Source: Cellvibrionaceae bacterium (lineage in GTDB: Bacteria; Pseudomonadota; Gammaproteobacteria; Pseudomonadales; Cellvibrionaceae). Taken from it: DNA of 64,000 nucleotides. Of the stretch, positions 62,207 to 64,000 are shown piece after piece; positions within the stretch are counted from its first letter, which is position 1, and each line of letters starts with the position of its first letter. The notes below the pieces were generated by a model. That model searched no databases and had not been told where the DNA came from. It saw nothing but the letters and a program-made list of their open reading frames with translations. The position numbers and the translations under genes were made by a program. The stretch covers positions 41,867 to 105,866 of the forward strand of contig JAOXRT010000131.1 of the NCBI GenBank assembly GCA_025800365.1. Reading direction: 5' to 3'.

Positions 62207-63670
62207 TTACTTGTCTGTTGCTGGCGCTGTGCCGCGTAGTTCGATGGTAAATTCGTCAAAGCTCTCGAAGTATTCATTGCTCTGTGGATCGCTGTTTAAG
62301 TACTGTACTTCGAATTGTAAATCTGAACTTTGGTTGTTGACGGCGCCAATCTCAATGGCGGAAGCCATGCTCATTAAGCTGTGAGCATCTTCGATTTGCA
62401 ACTCGCTGGTGGCGATTTGGCGCCCTCCACGCAAGGAGTCAACAATGTAATTGCGTAAGTTTTCCTTGCTGCTAACAAAAGCTTGATCGAGCAGCTGCTG
62501 AATCATTAATTCGCGCTGCGCTTCGTTATCCAATTCAGGCGCCTCTTGCACAGCGGTGCTTAAAGCGACGGCGCTTTTACGCTCTTGCCATTTAATTTGG
62601 GCTGGATCTATAAACGCAAGGCGCATGCTGGCGCACTCTTCGGCGGCAGCGCTAAGGCGTTGCTGGAAGCTTTCTTCATCAAGGTCTGCGAGCTCACGAC
62701 AAGTTTCAACTAGGTTATTATCAGCCTGGCTATGTAAATAACTTAACTGGCGAATAATAATGTCGGCCCGTTTGGTAAAGCCATGTAAGGCGCTACGGAG
62801 TGCGGGCAGCATAATATCGGCGGCACTGCGCATTCGTTGCTCTATTTGTTCTAGTAAAAAGTACAAATAAGATTGATCTTCAGAACAAAGATCAGGCACA
62901 ACGCGGCGCAACTCTAGCTCTGCTTGTTGCTTAAAGGATTTGGGCTTGCTCCGGATTTTGCGAATAGTCTTCTTAATATCATCGCGGTACTTCTCAACAC
63001 TGTCAGCTGAAAGACGAACCTGGATATCCGGTTGAAAGCGTTTTTCCATAAACTCGAAAAACTGCTCGCTAGCTTGCTGTACCAATTGCTGTGCTTCAAC
63101 CTCACGAACCAGTTCGCGCTTGCGTTCTTCTAGCTCGGCAATGATGTCCGTAAAATCGGTAATAATTCGCTCTGAGTGATCGAAAGCATCTAATAAATCA
63201 TAAACTTCAGCGCGGCTATGAAATGCTTCCAAAGAATTTAGGGTGTTGCGCGTATTGCGATGACGAGTGCGAATCTGGCTGCTGTCAGCCTCTAGCAAAG
63301 CTTGGGCAAAAACCCGGCCCATACGGCTGAAAGGAAAACTGGTAGCCAAGGTAGCAGGGTCTACTTGGCGTTCTATCCAGCCGCAATCGATAAGTAGCTT
63401 AAGTAACCAGCTGGCCTGCTCGCGGGCGGTTTTAAAGCGTAATTCTTGATCCGCACCGTCTTCGCTATCACTCTCCAAAACCAACTTGGCGTTACGGGCG
63501 AGCGCCTCTGTAAAGATATCGATGATCAAGTCTCGATCAGGGGCGTGCCCGTAGTCTGCAGTAGCGCTGTATTGACGCTGGTAGAGCAAGGTCAGGCAGG
63601 CGGCTACCTGTGCCCTGTATTTGCCAGTTAAGGCTTTGAAAAAGTGTAAGCGTTCAGCACAAAAAAACAT
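62207..63670 (-). CDS. mksF: Condensin kleisin subunit MksF (JetA-like)
   Basis: A 487-residue protein of the JetA/MksF kleisin family. It begins [20 protein letters not shown] and has the family-typical N-terminal domain with [14 protein letters not shown], followed by helical and coiled-coil segments (about 180-400). The kleisin bridges the two ends of the SMC-like subunit. First gene of the three-gene operon. The fourth Wadjet gene, jetD, would normally follow mksB; the sequence there is instead a convergent GTPase gene. Confidence 0.88.
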   Translation of the reverse strand: MFFCAERLHFFKALTGKYRAQVAACLTLLYQRQYSATADYGHAPDRDLIIDIFTEALARNAKLVLESDSEDGADQELRFKTAREQASWLLKLLIDCGWIERQVDPATLATSFPFSRMGRVFAQALLEADSSQIRTRHRNTRNTLNSLEAFHSRAEVYDLLDAFDHSERIITDFTDIIAELEERKRELVREVEAQQLVQQASEQFFEFMEKRFQPDIQVRLSADSVEKYRDDIKKTIRKIRSKPKSFKQQAELELRRVVPDLCSEDQSYLYFLLEQIEQRMRSAADIMLPALRSALHGFTKRADIIIRQLSYLHSQADNNLVETCRELADLDEESFQQRLSAAAEECASMRLAFIDPAQIKWQERKSAVALSTAVQEAPELDNEAQRELMIQQLLDQAFVSSKENLRNYIVDSLRGGRQIATSELQIEDAHSLMSMASAIEIGAVNNQSSDLQFEVQYLNSDPQSNEYFESFDEFTIELRGTAPATDK

Positions 63671-63798
63671 CGATAACCCTCGGCATTCCCTGCCATAGCG
63701 GGGCCAAAAGCGAGGATTTTACGCCTTTGCTAAGGGCGGGTAAATATGAGCTTTTCAATAGGGACTAATGGCCATTACTCAGGCTTGTCTAGCCGATA

Positions 63799-63804
63799 TA
63801 TAAT
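63799..63804 (+). promoter_or_regulatory. Candidate -10 box upstream of the TrpB-family gene
   Basis: A perfect TATAAT about 100 bases before the start codon at 63905, with no good -35 partner. Weak evidence; the gap between the divergent mksF and trpB-like starts is about 230 bases. Confidence 0.3.
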
Positions 63805-63904
63805 AGGAGGTTCTAATATAAACATATACGATATAGCGCCTTAAATAGCACTTTTAATAACAGCTAGAGCCTCAATAGGGCCGCCGCAAAGTGAGAATAG
63901 CAAT

Positions 63905-64000
63905 ATGCAAAACACATTTGATCATCCCTTACCCAATGAGCAGGGTTACTTTGGTGAATATGGCGGAAGCTTTATTCCTCCAGAGCTACAGCAAATAATG
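63905..64000 (+). CDS. TrpB-family PLP enzyme, N-terminal fragment (runs off the window)
   Basis: The first 32 codons of a gene cut by the window end. [18 protein letters not shown] matches the N-terminal GYFG-x-[FY]GG-x-[FY]-[IV]P motif of tryptophan synthase beta subunits and related PLP enzymes. The ATG at 63905 follows a GTGAG-rich sequence. Whether it is the trp-operon trpB or a TrpB-like paralogue cannot be decided from 32 residues; no trpA or trpF is in view. Confidence 0.65.
   Translation, partial: MQNTFDHPLPNEQGYFGEYGGSFIPPELQQIM

Noticed and set aside
57886-63670. A complete Wadjet defence system
   Set aside because: The JetA-, JetB- and JetC-like genes are present, but no JetD-like gene lies on either side, so defence cannot be claimed.

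Overview
The window is a chromosomal stretch of a Gram-negative gammaproteobacterium, probably marine and from the Pseudomonadales/Cellvibrionales side. Evidence: TonB receptor and Sec/lipoprotein signals, UbiC-UbiA and PhoB-PhoR in that order, OxyR with RecG, an HU gene, and the run gmk-rpoZ-spoT-ridA. From memory this gene set lies in one neighbourhood in Pseudomonas aeruginosa, so the window looks like a conserved backbone interrupted by accessory blocks. This lineage call is an inference; no rRNA or tRNA gene is present to confirm it.

Layout. 1-4.2 kb: end of a DUF2891 gene, an M48 lipoprotein protease, a DUF4265 protein, yaaA and a DUF938 methyltransferase. 4.2-15.5 kb: a sulfatase locus with three secreted sulfatases, a PQQ-type beta-propeller protein, a membrane-anchored AraC regulator and a TonB-dependent receptor, suggesting uptake and desulfation of a sulfated organic compound. 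15.5-18.9 kb: an iron alcohol dehydrogenase, a small membrane protein and a FemAB-like acyltransferase. 18.9-24.5 kb: phoR, phoB (with a candidate Pho box), ubiA, ubiC, HU and a dicarboxylate/amino-acid symporter. 24.5-24.85 kb: on the minus strand, a strong candidate CsrB/Rsm-type regulatory RNA with eleven GGA motifs and an intrinsic terminator. 25.1-34.1 kb: an FHA plus winged-helix protein followed by three tandem transmembrane TPR serine/threonine kinases. 34.1-43.5 kb: an unknown small protein, a YbaK-HDOD protein, recG, oxyR, an SDR protein, a DUF418 membrane protein, a TauD-family dioxygenase and an AraC regulator. 43.5-48.7 kb: a tandem duplication of a two-gene unit (secreted small protein plus S9 peptidase). 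48.7-55 kb: ridA, spoT, rpoZ, gmk, a YpfJ-type metallopeptidase and a PIN-PhoH ATPase. 55-57.8 kb: a PAS protein, a receiver-CheC/CheX-like protein and a small P-loop GTPase. 57.9-63.7 kb: an MksF-MksE-MksB (JetABC-like) condensin operon with no MksG/JetD in the window. The right edge holds the first 32 codons of a TrpB-family gene.

How the parts may work together. The sulfatase locus looks self-contained: receptor for import, periplasmic or surface desulfation, local regulator. The FHA-winged-helix gene beside three receptor kinases looks like a one-locus phospho-signalling system in which a phosphothreonine-binding domain is joined to a DNA-binding domain. The Csr-like RNA would act genome-wide through CsrA/RsmA and need not be linked to either neighbour.

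The items most worth follow-up are the CsrB-like RNA (24523-24845) and the FHA/kinase array with its conserved periplasmic cysteine motifs. All calls were made by reading the sequence; no database search or structure prediction was run.
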